A DNA stretch of 64,000 nt, from positions 1-64,000 of the forward strand of contig JABCPU010000028.1 in the NCBI GenBank assembly GCA_016800925.1, given 5' to 3'. Origin of the DNA: Suillus spraguei. Its lineage: Eukaryota > Basidiomycota > Agaricomycetes > Boletales > Suillaceae. Below, piece by piece: positions 1-11,061 of the stretch (its first letter is position 1; the number at the start of each line of letters is the position of its first letter). A program made the translations under genes and the position numbers. The notes below the pieces were generated by a model. That model saw nothing but the letters and a program-made list of their open reading frames with translations. It made no database searches and was not told the origin of the DNA.

Positions 1-1241
1 CCCAATATCGAAAGGAACGCCATATCTTCACAAACACTGTACATCGAGACGCACTCATCAGGAAATTCACACATTCCTTAACATGCTTAATCAGCTTAAC
101 TCACTTATCTCAAAACTTGTTTGCTCTCTCTCACATCATTCACCTGGCATATCTTATATTTTTTGAGTGCGAAATACAATAAAACATGTATATTAATATA
201 TCTCAACTTTTTTTTTCTGAATTCATTCACATTGAAATTTTGGACAAGTAGATTCAATTTCACCAAGGCAGTTAAGTGTAAATAAGTCCACATAAGGGCA
301 CGTCAAGGAATGTGTGAATTTCCTGATGCTGTCAGTGGCCCTGCCAGCGCAGCAACAAAGTTGATGCTTGTTCATCAGAGAACTGATAGACAGATTATTA
401 CGAAACTAAGAGGAAATTCGGGCGCTGCAATGATCTGTGGAACGTCACTCAGTAAATTCAAAGTATACAAGAGCAGCAGCAGCATTACTTGATCTTGTTC
501 ACCCTTCTGACAGTGTGTCCGATGTCCAAGAGACCGCAGGATTGGCGCGAACTCGATACTTTTGCCCAGTCCAATCCACCGAGAAAGACAAACAGTCATG
601 CTGCATCGATGCTTGCCTTACTTCATGCTGAAGCTATAACGTTAACTGCAACTAGTACTTCGAGTCCGAATCATTGTGGGGACACAGGTTCACGGACATT
701 CGAGTGAGGGGCGACGCGGCGTGACAAATATTCAAGCACCGATATGGAAAATACCGCACCAATGGCAGGAACACGCTACTAACTACAACTTGCTTGTTGT
801 CTGACAGTCTGGCGATACGCTCTGGACTCTGCATCGGCTCCTTGAAGAACGTCATATGATTAGTATAAACTCAATCGGTTATTGTTATCTTGAATTGTAG
901 CACATGAAGACTCATTTGTAGTGTATTCCAACTCCCGACTCATCTGAAGGTACCGATGCAAGCTCTTGCTGGCAATTATGCTTATTGCAGTGGCTATTAT
1001 ACACACAGACCACGAAGTCATTGCTGCGTGTGGTTATTGCCATGTTTAACCAGATTCTCCCTGTTTTCCGACTCGTGTTTCAAGATCTTCATCTCATCGA
1101 TTAGACAACTGTGCGTTGACTAATGATCTGCGAGGGCTTCTAAAATCGATCCAACTAAGTGCTTATCGCTGCGCAGGATACTGGGAAAATATTACGGTTC
1201 TTCTCTTTGCCTCTCACCATACACCTTCATACACTTACGCG
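1..1241. other. intergenic region, nothing recognised
   Basis: No reading frame here has family resemblance or a plausible exon structure; only short frames on both strands occur. The right part presumably holds the promoter of the BTB copy that starts at 1242. A frame open from 1116 runs into that copy, but the paralogue downstream begins at the position matching 1242, so the upstream part is treated as 5' leader. Confidence 0.5.
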
Positions 1242-2462
1242 ATGTCGAGCGACCAGGCGCGGATGTCGATGGGCACTGTGCTGAGGAAATCGCTTATCGG
1301 GGAACCCCTTAACACCCAATTCTACCTGTTCTCCACTCGTTCAAAGCGTGAGGGCAATGTCACCAACCTTCGACTACTTTTTGCCGATAACGAAGTCCTC
1401 ACCGCAGGCTCAGAGTATTTTAGTGGCTGTGAGCCATTGTACATCTCTGTTACCACTCAGTCAAATTTAACAGACAATTTCAGTACTTTCCGAAAAAGCG
1501 CCAAATAATTTCAACTTGGCCGAATTCCAGGATCACCACCGTCAGGGAGGGATTTCTCTTGCTGAATATGGCTATGCGTCCGATAGTGACCTCGACGAAG
1601 AAGAAGGGAAGGAGGAAAGTAATGAAACCGTACAAGACGGTAGGTGGCTCCACCTATACTGGGAAGGGATCACCTTATATCAATCTTTTGAAGATGGAAA
1701 TTTCGAGCTTTGCACAAATGTCTCTGTGGAACAAATGCCTCAAACACCATCGATCAAGGATTTCAACACCCCAGAGGTGCAACATAGGACTATTTCGAGC
1801 CGCAGAGTATTGGTGACAGATACCGCATTTAAGACGTGCGGTTTACTAGCCTAGCGCCCAGGTCTTTTGTATATTGACTTGACGTAGGTGGCAGACTTTA
1901 TTGTACTATCTGTACACCAGTGAGATCGATTTCGCACCTTTACGATCACAAGCAAGTTCGACCACGAAGCAATCAAGCCTCAACGGGCCCCCACTATGCT
2001 CGCCGAAGTCCATGTATCGCCTGGCATGTAAAGTACATATCGTGTAACCTTTGACACTACTCATGCGGACTGATGATTGGCATCATACCAGATAGGGCAT
2101 GATGAATTACAGACCACAGCGCTTGCTGCGATACGATCTAGTCTGACTGAGTACAATGTCCTACAGGAACTCTCTTCATCTTTGACATCCAGGTTAGTTT
2201 GTCGTGCATTTTTGTACCATTAGGGTGCTTATCTGTCTTCTGAAGCTTCCCTGCCATTCTTGAGATGGAAGTCGAGAATTTATTCCAGCAAATTGCTACT
2301 CCGACTGTCACGAAAGTCTTTCCGACACTTGTTCAAAAGATCGTTAGCGGTGGCAGTACTGAGTTCCCTCACGGGGCTGAAATCTTGATCAAGCTCCATG
2401 AAAAAATGCTAAAGCAACTCCCCCGGGGGCGGAGAAACGAGAATTACGTGTTCGATGAATAG
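1242..2462 (+). pseudogene. BTB/POZ-domain protein, decayed tandem copy
   Basis: This is a close paralogue of the gene at 2996-4219, aligned exon by exon: 1242-1428, 1484-1639, 1694 onward to 2032, 2092-2192 and 2246-2462, with introns of 53-59 nt at the same places. The acidic segment after exon 1 (GYASDSDLDEEE) and the BTB core (LYTSEIDFAPLRSQ, then CSPKSMYRLACK) are kept. In the third exon, about 1845-1905, a TAG stop and one extra base relative to the paralogue break the frame just before the conserved tryptophan of the BTB fold. The extra base is the opposite of the missing-base pattern seen elsewhere in the window, so real decay is more likely than read error. An unrecognised extra intron over 1845-1905 is an alternative. 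Confidence 0.65.
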
Positions 2463-2995
2463 GCTTTTGCTCAACACAAAGACCGCGAAGGTCGACTCGA
2501 GATACTCGTTTCCCTTGCTGCCTTAAACTTGCTTCTACCTGCTCCCCAACATTGTATGTTATGTTTTGATATTTTCATCCCACAAATTAGCCAATGTGTT
2601 ATGTCCATGAGTTGACTTGCAAGGCTGTACGGTATAACTGTACTGCCTACTATGGCTATGGCATGTTTTTATGCGACTTTACACCTGCACCATCTTGTAC
2701 TCCTAGTTCTTATCTGTGCGTCATTACCTAAGTTTCATCCTTTATCCTTCTATGCCCATTCCATTCGTTTCTCACTCCTTCCCCTTTGTCTTTCGTTTTG
2801 CATATTAACACGACACGTATTGTCTCGGTCCGACTGCTGTTCGGTTCACCTGTTTTTGACCCCAAGTATTACTAGGCTTGACACTTGAATACGGCAGATC
2901 CTCCTCAATATTTTCTCTTAAAAATTCTATCCTCAATTGATTATCTCCCAGCGAACTTGTACTGTTATCGCTGTGTACCTATTAGCAACTCTACA
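2463..2995. other. intergenic, presumed promoter of the intact BTB gene
   Basis: No coding signal. Pyrimidine-rich stretches around 2740-2800 precede the next start codon, as is common in fungal promoters. No certain TATA element or binding site could be picked out. Confidence 0.4.
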
Positions 2996-4219
2996 ATGCC
3001 GGGAAACCATGCGCGGATTAATGCTCTGCTAAGGAAGTCACTTATTGGGGAGCTTCTTGACACTCAATTTTACCTGTTTTCCATTCGATCGAAGCGTGAG
3101 GGCAGCGTCACCAACCTTCAAGCATTGTATGCCAATGACGAAGCCCTCACCGCGGATTCAGAGTATTTTAGTAACTGTAAGTCATTTCCCAATTCTCTTA
3201 CACGCAGTCGAGTTCAGCAGACACTTTCAGTACTTTCCGAAGAAACGCCAAATGATTCCACTGTGGTCGAATTTCAAGACTATCACGCTTGTGAGGCAGG
3301 CATCTCTCTCGATGAATATGGCTATGCGTCCGATAGTGACCTCGATGAGGAAGAGGAAGAGGAGATCGACGAAACTGCACAAGACAGTAAGTGGCTCCAC
3401 CCATCCTGACACAGTATACCCACCTTTTGAAGATGAAAAGTGTACGGAAGTCTCTGCGGAACGAGCTTCTCGAACGGCATTAATCAAGGACTTTGCTACC
3501 AAAGGAGCGCGGCGTGTCACTATCATTCCAAACCGCAGAGTTTTGGTAACAGATACTGCATTCAATACGTGCGGTTTCCAGTCTGGCGCTAGGTTCTGTG
3601 GCTCATTGACTATGCATAGCTGGCAGGCTTTATTAGACTATTTGTACACTGACGAGATTGTTTTCGCACCTTTGCGATCACAAGCCAGCAAATCAGCGAG
3701 ACGTCGCAGCCTGGGTAAGGCTCCGCCATGCTCGCCCAAGTCTATGTATCGCCTGGCATGCAAGGTGTGTTTCATGTAACCTTTGATGCTCCCGGAATGT
3801 GAACTCATACTAGGATTGTACCAGATAAAAGACGACAAATTGCAGGCCAAAGCACTTGCCGCAATACGCTCCAGTCTAACTGAGCACAATGTCCTACAGG
3901 AACTCTCTTCGTCTCTGACATCCAGGTTAGTTGATCAAGCATTTGTGCCTACCATCGAAATGTTGATGTCTTCTGAAGGTTTCCTACCATTCTTGATATG
4001 GAAATTGAGATTTTATTCCAGAACATCGTTACTCCTACTGTCATGAAGGACTTTCCGACACTTATTCAAAGGATCGCTAGCGCTGACCTCCCGCACGGGG
4101 CTGATATCCTGACCAAACTTCACGAAAGGATGTTAAGGCAGCACTATCCTAAAACATTATCTCTTGCACCTGCATCCGAGTCTGAAAAGTATGTCGATAC
4201 ATGGATTGCTGACTTATAA
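2996..4219 (+). CDS. BTB/POZ-domain protein (intact tandem copy)
   Basis: Five exons (2996-3176, 3231-3386, 3433-3764, 3825-3925, 3979-4219) join in phase to 336 residues. The start MPGNHARINALLRKS aligns with the start of the upstream copy. A very acidic stretch (about residues 85-110, DSDLDEEEEEE) precedes a BTB-like core: VTDTAFNTCGFQ, then HSWQALLDYLYTDEIVF, then a helical tail MYRLACKIKDDKLQAKAL and LQELSSSL. This arrangement is common in large lineage-specific BTB families of Agaricomycetes, which act as protein-interaction modules, sometimes as Cullin-3 adaptors; no specific partner can be inferred. The third donor is GTGTGT and the second acceptor is a weak AAG, yet both are supported by the paralogue. 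Tandem arrangement with the decayed copy indicates local duplication. Confidence 0.75.
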
Positions 4220-4591
4220 ATCTGATTTCCCTCTGTCGAACCTTTGCAAGCAAATGCAACGACTCGCCGCCAAGTGGTCTATTCAAATTCAACTGGGAAG
4301 AGCCACGAAAACCGGTAGCGGTGTCGTGGACCTAAACATACTGTAGCCGCATTCATTATGTGGGCTCGCGCAGCACAACAAGAAACTTGTTTTTGTCTGG
4401 TGGCCAGAGGCACTCACCTGGAGATCTGATTTATAGACTGCTGTGTCATGAGCAGATGAGATAGATAGTTTATGAGCCCGGCTTTAATTTCTGACTTCCT
4501 TGGTTCGTAGTTGAATATTGAACGAACATATTTAGCCAAATAAATATTAGATATTAATAATACTGTGACGTGACAAGGAAACTGCTCTTGA
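4220..4591. other. intergenic, nothing recognised
   Basis: Short non-coding stretch between the BTB gene and the hydrolase-like gene. Both are on the plus strand, so it should hold a terminator and a promoter, but no distinct elements are visible. Confidence 0.4.
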
Positions 4592-5528
4592 ATGAATTCC
4601 CCAGACATCCACGTCCTTGCAAAGGCATCCGTCTCTTCTCCGCGTGTAAAACCTGCTCCACAGATCTCTTCCATCCACACGCAATTCTCCTACTTCCCTA
4701 GTGACGATGGAACAGACGAAAATCTTCTCGTTCTTCTGCATGGGCTCGGTGAGCGCAGCGTCTGACCACTTAGCTAGAGCAACTAATCCGAACCAAGTCA
4801 TCGATCGGTGAATAGGTGACACCAATGTCCCCTTCGCACGCCTTGGGAGATCACTCAAGCTCCCACAAACAGCCACCCTCGCGCTCCGCGCACCCGATCT
4901 GTGCGTGTCTTTTCAATCATCCTGATTGTATATGCATCGAGCTTGATAATGTATCAGAGTCCCCTTCCTGTACGAACAGGCTTTTCAGTGGTATCCTTCC
5001 TTCGACCAGCTCGGTGACATTATCGAACGGCCAGACCCCAGTCCTGCACTTAATCTTCTGAAGAATGTCTTCGGTCATTTGACGGGTGAATGTGGGTGGC
5101 CTCCACATCGCATCCACTTGTTCGGATTCGCACAAGGCGGAAGCGTTGCAGCGGAAGCATGTCTGCAGTGGTGGCGTCACGAGTTAGAACTTTCATCACA
5201 GTCGCGTCTGACCGACAAAGAGACACCCGTGCGGCCCTTAGGTTCGCTCGTCACCATCTCTGGCCCGCTACTCTCATACCCGACGCTCTCGAAACTATGC
5301 GAGACGCCTATTCTTGTTTTTCGCCGCCCACGTGAGCTCAAGAATGGGGCGCTAAATGCATTCAGGAAAGGTTTCTCTCGAGTAAAAGATGTGGAGCGTG
5401 CAGGTGAGGGTATGCCACGCGCAAACTTGAGGGAGGAATGGCAGCCAATCTTGGAATTCTGGAGTGAGGTGCTCGGATGGCGTCCTGCGGATGGTCTGTA
5501 TGAAGTCACGACAGGAACGTCGAGTTAA
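4592..5528 (+). CDS. acyl-protein-thioesterase/phospholipase-carboxylesterase-like protein, probable pseudoenzyme
   Basis: Three exons (4592-4748, 4816-4900, 4958-5528) join in phase to 270 residues. The oxyanion-hole motif LHGLGDTNVPF lies near residue 50, and VPFLYEQAFQWYPSF near residue 85 also fits the alpha/beta-hydrolase family of lysophospholipases and acyl-protein thioesterases. The nucleophile elbow near residue 150 reads LFGFAQGGS: the family pattern is G-F-S-Q-G-G, so the catalytic serine is replaced by alanine. No convincing C-terminal catalytic Asp/His block is visible (the C-terminus is ETPILVFRRPRELK followed by charged sequence). Divergent fungal members with G or A at this place are known to me, so loss of catalysis is probably inherited rather than recent. 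A binding or regulatory role is inference. The start is the first ATG in frame ahead of the HGLG motif. Confidence 0.75.
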
Positions 5529-6180
5529 GAACGAGTAATTTTCGTATATCGCATTTTTGAATATTGAAAACTGACATAAAGCAATATTTACATCGCTTTG
5601 GGAAAGGTGACCGGCATATACCCGTGGACATGGCGCAGCTACAGCCATACGGTAATGAATATATTGTGATTTAAATATACTGGTGGTACTCTGCATGGGC
5701 ATCATCAGCGAGCTCGGACAAATAACCGTTAAGCCTTGGACTAGAGGGAGCACATGGAGCGGCTGGTTCTGGGGACTGAGTCCCAACTGATATATCTCGA
5801 ACCCCAGAAAGGAAATGAAAAGACTTGGAGATGGGCCTCCGAGGAACCTGCCAGCTACTACATAGTAGCTGCTGCTGGATACTACTACTATGTACCAGCC
5901 GTTGCGCAAGCTTGCAAGTCCGTGGCATACTACTCATTATGTTACGGAAGGCTTGGAGGCTGTCGCCTGTTGTGAGGTGAAATGTATTGATTTCTTCAAA
6001 CATGCACAGCCATCAGACGCACAAGCCCACACGCGGCTTACGAGCAACGCATGCAGATCTAGGTCTGAACGAGAAAATTTTGCATTATAAACTAACGAAG
6101 ATTCTCTCTCGCTGTGCAGACCCAAGCATATGCACATATGTACATGCTGTAGATACTGGTACAACACCCTGCTATCATAA
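5529..6180. other. intergenic with a short gene relic
   Basis: No complete gene. The only recognisable content is the relic of a membrane-protein tail at 5671-5730, listed separately. Confidence 0.45.
5671..5730 (-). pseudogene. relic of the C-terminus of the neighbouring membrane protein
   Basis: On the minus strand this piece encodes LSELADDAHAEYHQYI followed by a stop. The intact gene just downstream ends LLLELVDDAHAAYDQY plus seven residues. The DNA is alignable as well: both contain a GCATG-GC/AGC-GTCATCA block in the same frame. Nothing upstream matches the rest of the gene, so this is a tail fragment left by a partial duplication. Confidence 0.5.
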
Positions 6181-7485
6181 CTAGAATATGCCGTGGTCCT
6201 TAGTATACTGATCGTACGCTGCATGAGCGTCATCAACAAGCTCAAGTAAAAGTTCCCGTTCCCGATCATTCAGATCACCCTTTGACTCGTTAAACCCATA
6301 CACGAATCCCGTGTTCTTCCTCTTGATACTCTCCACGACAAAGTCACACCAAGCCCTCCACGCTCTTGGCTTGATGGGGACGATCTCCCGAAGGATTTGC
6401 TCAGGTGGCGTGCCAGACTCCCAACAGAGCGCTAGGCACGCCAAAGCGGCAGCGGCAGCTCTGGAATTGGCTTGGTACGTCTTCACCTCCGGAGTATTCA
6501 GTAGGGTGATGAGGGCACTCGACTGCACATCATCTTCCTTTGCTGATAGATATAGGTTGCACCCCCCAGAGACTGAGAGCGATAAAAGGAACATGAATTG
6601 TCCCGGGAGCGACCCAAAAGGCATGAAGACGAGCTGTAGGGTAACTTGCAATAACGCTATGAACACGCAGAGAAGGAGGGTGTAACCCCCTCCTTTGACC
6701 TTTAGTCGAAGTTTTCCCTTGGTCACAGCGTTTACATCCTCCTCGTTGCCCCTCAATATCACGATACGGTCATCCGACAGTAGCATGCCGTCTCCAGGTG
6801 GGACTCCATCTGCCGGCTTGAGCCGTTCGAGGGTGATATTCCCGGTGCAAATGATGAAAGAAGTGATTCCAGAGGAGACCATCCCGAGGAGAATCATCTT
6901 TAATGATAACCAGTCTTCAACACTGGCACAAATGGCGCAGGCTGCGATGCTAGTGGCACTAGCAATTATGGGCAATGAGGAGTAACGAGAGCTTCTTGGG
7001 GGCAGCGTATCGTTTCCCGTCGGCACTTTATTATTGAAGTCCACGATTATCAATTGCATTGGCGTCGGACTGCGCCTCTGACCCACAACAGATTTGCATT
7101 CCTCGCCCCTCCAGTTGCTGTTAGCAAGCACGTACGCGAGATGGCGAGTGTGCTGCATGACCGTTCCTGACTGCGATGCAATGTATTTGGGCCCCTTCTT
7201 GCCATCTAGGCCAAGAGAAAGCGAGAGTCTTCCTGAATACGATGAAATGGAACCCTGCAACAATGTTCTGACTAGCTCCCACACAATTGCATGGCATCCA
7301 GGTGCGTTGTACCACCCATGCCATATACGACCATAGAATGGTTGTAATGCAAGCGCGGATACGGCTGCTTTGCCTCCGAAAAAAATTGCTATTCCGGATG
7401 CGACATTGAGGTCGTATTGCGACCACGATAATCGAGAGAAAAAAGAGGCACTGGTGAAGAAACTGAGAGGTGATTCAAGGGCCAT
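6181..7485 (-). CDS. multi-span membrane protein of unknown function
   Basis: A single uninterrupted frame of 434 residues from ATG at 7485. Hydrophobic segments suggest about five or six membrane spans: around residues 30-50 (GIAIFFGGKAAVSALAL), 175-195 (LPIIASATSIAACAIC), 198-218 (ILLGMVSSGITSFIIC), 275-310 (TLLLCVFIALLQVTLQLVF and FMFLLSLSVSGG). A conserved-looking aromatic block WHGWYNAPGCHAIVWELV lies near residue 60. The C-terminal third is soluble, ends in an acidic-aromatic tail (LVDDAHAAYDQYTKD) and has WRAWCDFVVESIKRK. I do not recognise a named family; hypothetical proteins of this look occur in Agaricomycetes. A second copy of only the tail lies about 450 bases downstream. Confidence 0.7.
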   Translation of the reverse strand: MALESPLSFFTSASFFSRLSWSQYDLNVASGIAIFFGGKAAVSALALQPFYGRIWHGWYNAPGCHAIVWELVRTLLQGSISSYSGRLSLSLGLDGKKGPKYIASQSGTVMQHTRHLAYVLANSNWRGEECKSVVGQRRSPTPMQLIIVDFNNKVPTGNDTLPPRSSRYSSLPIIASATSIAACAICASVEDWLSLKMILLGMVSSGITSFIICTGNITLERLKPADGVPPGDGMLLSDDRIVILRGNEEDVNAVTKGKLRLKVKGGGYTLLLCVFIALLQVTLQLVFMPFGSLPGQFMFLLSLSVSGGCNLYLSAKEDDVQSSALITLLNTPEVKTYQANSRAAAAALACLALCWESGTPPEQILREIVPIKPRAWRAWCDFVVESIKRKNTGFVYGFNESKGDLNDRERELLLELVDDAHAAYDQYTKDHGIF

Positions 7486-7919
7486 GATATTCTTGTAGAA
7501 AGGGGAATGGCTGGCGTTCTCGCACTTTTATGCATTTCTTGTACGACTTTGGGGGGTCCTGAGCGATCATCACACCAAGCACAGGACGGCTCCGAGAAGA
7601 CCACCGGCTAGCACGACAGCCGGACTTATATGGGCGTCTCGAGTCTTTGTCGGCGAATAAGAGCTTCACGATAACAACTTGAAAGGTCCTGTGGTTGGGC
7701 TGTGATCCCATTTTAGGTATAATCAATCCACAGCAACTTGCTGTTTAAAATCACGCAATCTTTCAGAATCAAAGTACATGGGCTATGTGGATCCCATAGG
7801 TAAGTACTACTGGAATTTACACTGGCATCTGGGGGCATTCAGTATACTCTATGTACTCGTACTCCAGGTAAAATTTGGTTACATCCGCTAAATCAAAGTT
7901 TTGGCCTATACAGCAACCT
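7486..7919. other. intergenic, nothing recognised
   Basis: Between two minus-strand genes. It should hold the promoter of the membrane-protein gene and the 3' end of the HET gene. No distinct element was identified. Confidence 0.4.
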
Positions 7920-9914
7920 TTATGACATAGTTACCGATATAACATAGTCAACTTCAAGTGTCGCATCAGACTCAGGGACGTGAACCTGTCCCTTTCGGAT
8001 GTCCACCTCAATCTGCTTGTCTGACATCCGCTCAGTCACAAAATCAACCCTGCGACTCTTGATATCCTTCATGTTGATGGGATAATGTTGAATAATAGAA
8101 CACACAGGGCACCCAGTGCCACCTCCGCGCAGCTGAGTAACGTGAGAGGTGGAGAAATGCCTCTGTGGGAATCGGTTGTGGGTTCCGGTGGAAGTATGGG
8201 AGAGGGACTGTGAACGAGAAGGAGGAATAGGACTGGATCGGAGGGAAGTAACGGGAGATATTTCAAGAGGAGAAAGTTGATCCCAATCGGCTTTGCCACT
8301 ATGTTGGATGGAAGTAGGGGAAAGCACAACACTGGAGGGGGCGTCATAGATGGTTTGACAGAAAAGTTGCGAGGTGTCAACATATTGGTGTAGGTCAACA
8401 TGTGTGAGGAGATGGACCCAAGGACGGCGATGTTCGATCCCAATGAGAAGGACCGTTACTTTGCCACCCAGGCCCTGCCAGTAAATGCAGCCACACTGCA
8501 CGTTATCTGAAAGCTCAATTCGATCATTGGGATTAAGAACTTGATAGCCAACCACTCGAGCCACATCATGATCATGGCAGCTTCCTGGCTTAGGGCATAC
8601 ATAGTAGCCGCAGGGTTCCCAGGAAGTATATGTAAGCTGAAAAGTGAAGAATTGCCGGCGGCCAATGGCTGGCAGAATATGATGATCGACCGCAATGCGT
8701 ATTGTAAGCGGGCGAAGGCCTTCGAGATCTGCGGACTCGAGTTTTCTGAGCTTTGTGGGCGAAGTTCGAAGAAAATCGTGACAATCAAGTCTCTTTTTCA
8801 AGAATATCCCGTAGGGAAAATTCTGATCTTCCCTTTTGCATCGCAGGACGGCAAGCCACACATCTACGCCGACTTGCTTCATAGGAAGGGTAATGTGAAT
8901 GCCGTCATTCAGAATGGAATAACCACGTTGCATGTCACGAAATTGGTTGGGGTTGCAAAGAACACTCTTGATAAAATTGGAATGATCGATGGTGACGATC
9001 GGTGAAGCTCCCCGTGAAAAAACGTCAGGTGCAGATGCCAACAATCCGCGATCTCTGACGGGATGAGGATGTGTCAGTGAATCGTGCCAGGCGAAAATGG
9101 TTTGATCATCCGAGGATTTCATGATCTCGAGCTGCAGGCGCCTGAAAGCTTTTTCTCCTTCTCCGTAAATGATGGGCATGTGGATGCCAAATAGCCCCAT
9201 CAGAGAATAAGCTCTGTCTTCTATTTTCTTTGTCTTTCGTCCTGCAGCCCATGACATCTTCTCTGCGATACTGGGCGTGCATGGGTTACCCAGCAGGACA
9301 TCTTCGCGGATGTGGGTGAGTTTACTCAGTATACGCGCCCATGTCGCCTTGCTCCCGATCTTCATCCAGTCCTTGTTAAAGAAATAGACATTTTCTGGAG
9401 CGATTAGCTCTTGTAAGGTCCATCCTCTTTTGAACCAATCAGCTTTTTCGAGAGTAGATCGGAGGTCCCCATTGTCATCGACATCGTGCAAGTAAACGTA
9501 ACACACAGCGGAGTCTTGATACCATGCATACATGGAATTGATCGCTTCTGATAACTCGGCACTGCTGGTTTTGTCGATGCAGCAAGTGTCAATCCAGATA
9601 TATTCAAGACCAGCTCGGGAGGCATTGTCGCACGCCCCTAGGAATTTCGCGAAGCCTTGTTTGCTTCGAACATTTGAAGGGAAAGTGGCCTCCTTGAAGT
9701 GAATTGAATGTAAATACCAGCAAGCAGAAGCTCGAATGAAATAACATACGGTATAATTGTTGTGAGGGCCTTCACTAGGAGGAGCTTGCGTGTGTTGTAA
9801 GTCTTGGAAAGATATTTCTTCGTGGTCAGCGAGCCATCGGTGAGATAAGATGGCGTAAGGTCGCACGCCCGTAGGCGTTTCTATTGTTAGTCTCTTGGTA
9901 TGTAGCAGCCGCAT
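7920..9914 (-). CDS. HET-domain (vegetative incompatibility-like) protein
   Basis: ATG at 9914 gives MRLLHTKRLTIE, the usual start of fungal HET-E/HET-6-like proteins. The HET domain follows: PYAILSHRW near residue 20, GLEYIWIDTCCIDK near 85-100 after splicing, AINSMYAWYQDSAVCYVYL, WFKRGWTLQELIAP, and RAYSLMGLFGIHMPIIYGEG. An in-frame 57-nt intron is likely at 9749-9693 (donor GTATGT, acceptor CAAG), leaving about 645 residues; unspliced it would insert a hydrophobic peptide between two conserved HET blocks. No NACHT, WD or ankyrin partner domain follows; the C-terminal half is unannotated and ends in a Ser/Pro-rich region. HET domains trigger cell death on non-self fusion in ascomycetes; in basidiomycetes the role is inferred only. 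Confidence 0.85.
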   Translation of the reverse strand: MRLLHTKRLTIETPTGVRPYAILSHRWLADHEEISFQDLQHTQAPPSEGPHNNYTVCYFIRASACWYLHSIHFKEATFPSNVRSKQGFAKFLGACDNASRAGLEYIWIDTCCIDKTSSAELSEAINSMYAWYQDSAVCYVYLHDVDDNGDLRSTLEKADWFKRGWTLQELIAPENVYFFNKDWMKIGSKATWARILSKLTHIREDVLLGNPCTPSIAEKMSWAAGRKTKKIEDRAYSLMGLFGIHMPIIYGEGEKAFRRLQLEIMKSSDDQTIFAWHDSLTHPHPVRDRGLLASAPDVFSRGASPIVTIDHSNFIKSVLCNPNQFRDMQRGYSILNDGIHITLPMKQVGVDVWLAVLRCKREDQNFPYGIFLKKRLDCHDFLRTSPTKLRKLESADLEGLRPLTIRIAVDHHILPAIGRRQFFTFQLTYTSWEPCGYYVCPKPGSCHDHDVARVVGYQVLNPNDRIELSDNVQCGCIYWQGLGGKVTVLLIGIEHRRPWVHLLTHVDLHQYVDTSQLFCQTIYDAPSSVVLSPTSIQHSGKADWDQLSPLEISPVTSLRSSPIPPSRSQSLSHTSTGTHNRFPQRHFSTSHVTQLRGGGTGCPVCSIIQHYPINMKDIKSRRVDFVTERMSDKQIEVDIRKGQVHVPESDATLEVDYVISVTMS

Positions 9915-11061
9915 CGTTTTCCCTGTAGTTGTGTGGTTGATTCCAAACCCTTATCTTGGAGTTACAGTCAAGGGGAAAACTCACCACCAGGCGGATGATA
10001 GTGGACGAAGGGCACAATGGAACACTACCATGGAACAACTAAAACGGTTGCTACTAAAGAACATTCCTCAGCGTCTATCACTGGGGAAAAATAATCAACG
10101 AGGCACGACGCTCAACTCCAAATGCAGTGTCCGAGTCGGATGCTGTACGGCAAGATCCAGCGTGGAAGCGGGTCAGCATTGCCATAATACGGTATGCACC
10201 TACTAGATATGAGGAAGAATAAGTATGTTCAATAGATCTCACCTACTTACTTGAATGTACCGACTCGAAGGTCGTCAAACGAAACAATGGCAACGGAATC
10301 TTTCTGTTTTCCACAGGCACTTGTTCGTTGATAACAGAGGGCTGTTATCATTACGAGAATTTCGTCAACAAGTACGTACCATCAAGGGGTAATGAATCTG
10401 GATTTGAAGTGGATACAAGAGTCCAGACAAAACCTTTCATCACTGACATGCTGCACAGTCATAGTCATACCACGTGCGTAGTTGGCAGTGACAGCTTGGA
10501 ACTTCCACCACTATTAAAGACTCGTCTGACTCCAGGTTTGTTGACCTTGCCATAAAGTTGCACCTGAGTGACCAGAGACCACTTGGCAGGCCGCCACCAC
10601 TAGTGAGCGGGAGGCAATGAATTAGATTTGTTAGGACAAGCCGTTATATGCATAATGGTAGACTTGAGGTTCACCGGTATTGTTAGATTGCGTGCAGACT
10701 TGGTCACGGTAGCAGTGCATTTCAACAGAACAGGTGGTAACTGCGCAAAAGACATCAAACTTAAATTTAAATCCAGTCAACGCGGTCATTGAAGTTGAAG
10801 GACGAGTGAATTTCCATTTGGCATCGTGAAAAACGTACAAAATCCTTATGAGGCACTCCTACAGTATCAAGTATCAAGCTTTCAAGCCTTAAGTATAGAT
10901 GCCTCACATGCCTAGTGACCTTGTTGTCGTTACACAATCAGTCCAAGTTTGGTACAACAACAAACAATACGAACCCTGGACATAACTAAACTTCATCAGG
11001 CAACACCGCATGACCTTTTCCATTGGGCAAACAGTGGAGTATTCGATCAATCATTGATCTC
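9915..11061. other. intergenic, nothing recognised
   Basis: About 1.1 kb without a supportable gene or RNA. Short frames lack family signals. It separates the HET promoter from the 3' end of the RSC7 gene. Confidence 0.45.

Noticed and set aside
3387..3414. A 28-nt intron in the BTB gene
   Set aside because: Too short for a basidiomycete intron. A 46-nt intron ending at 3432 fits phase and matches the acceptor position of the paralogue.
6311..6985. Plus-strand ORFs across 6,311-6,985
   Set aside because: Shadows of the 434-residue membrane protein on the minus strand.
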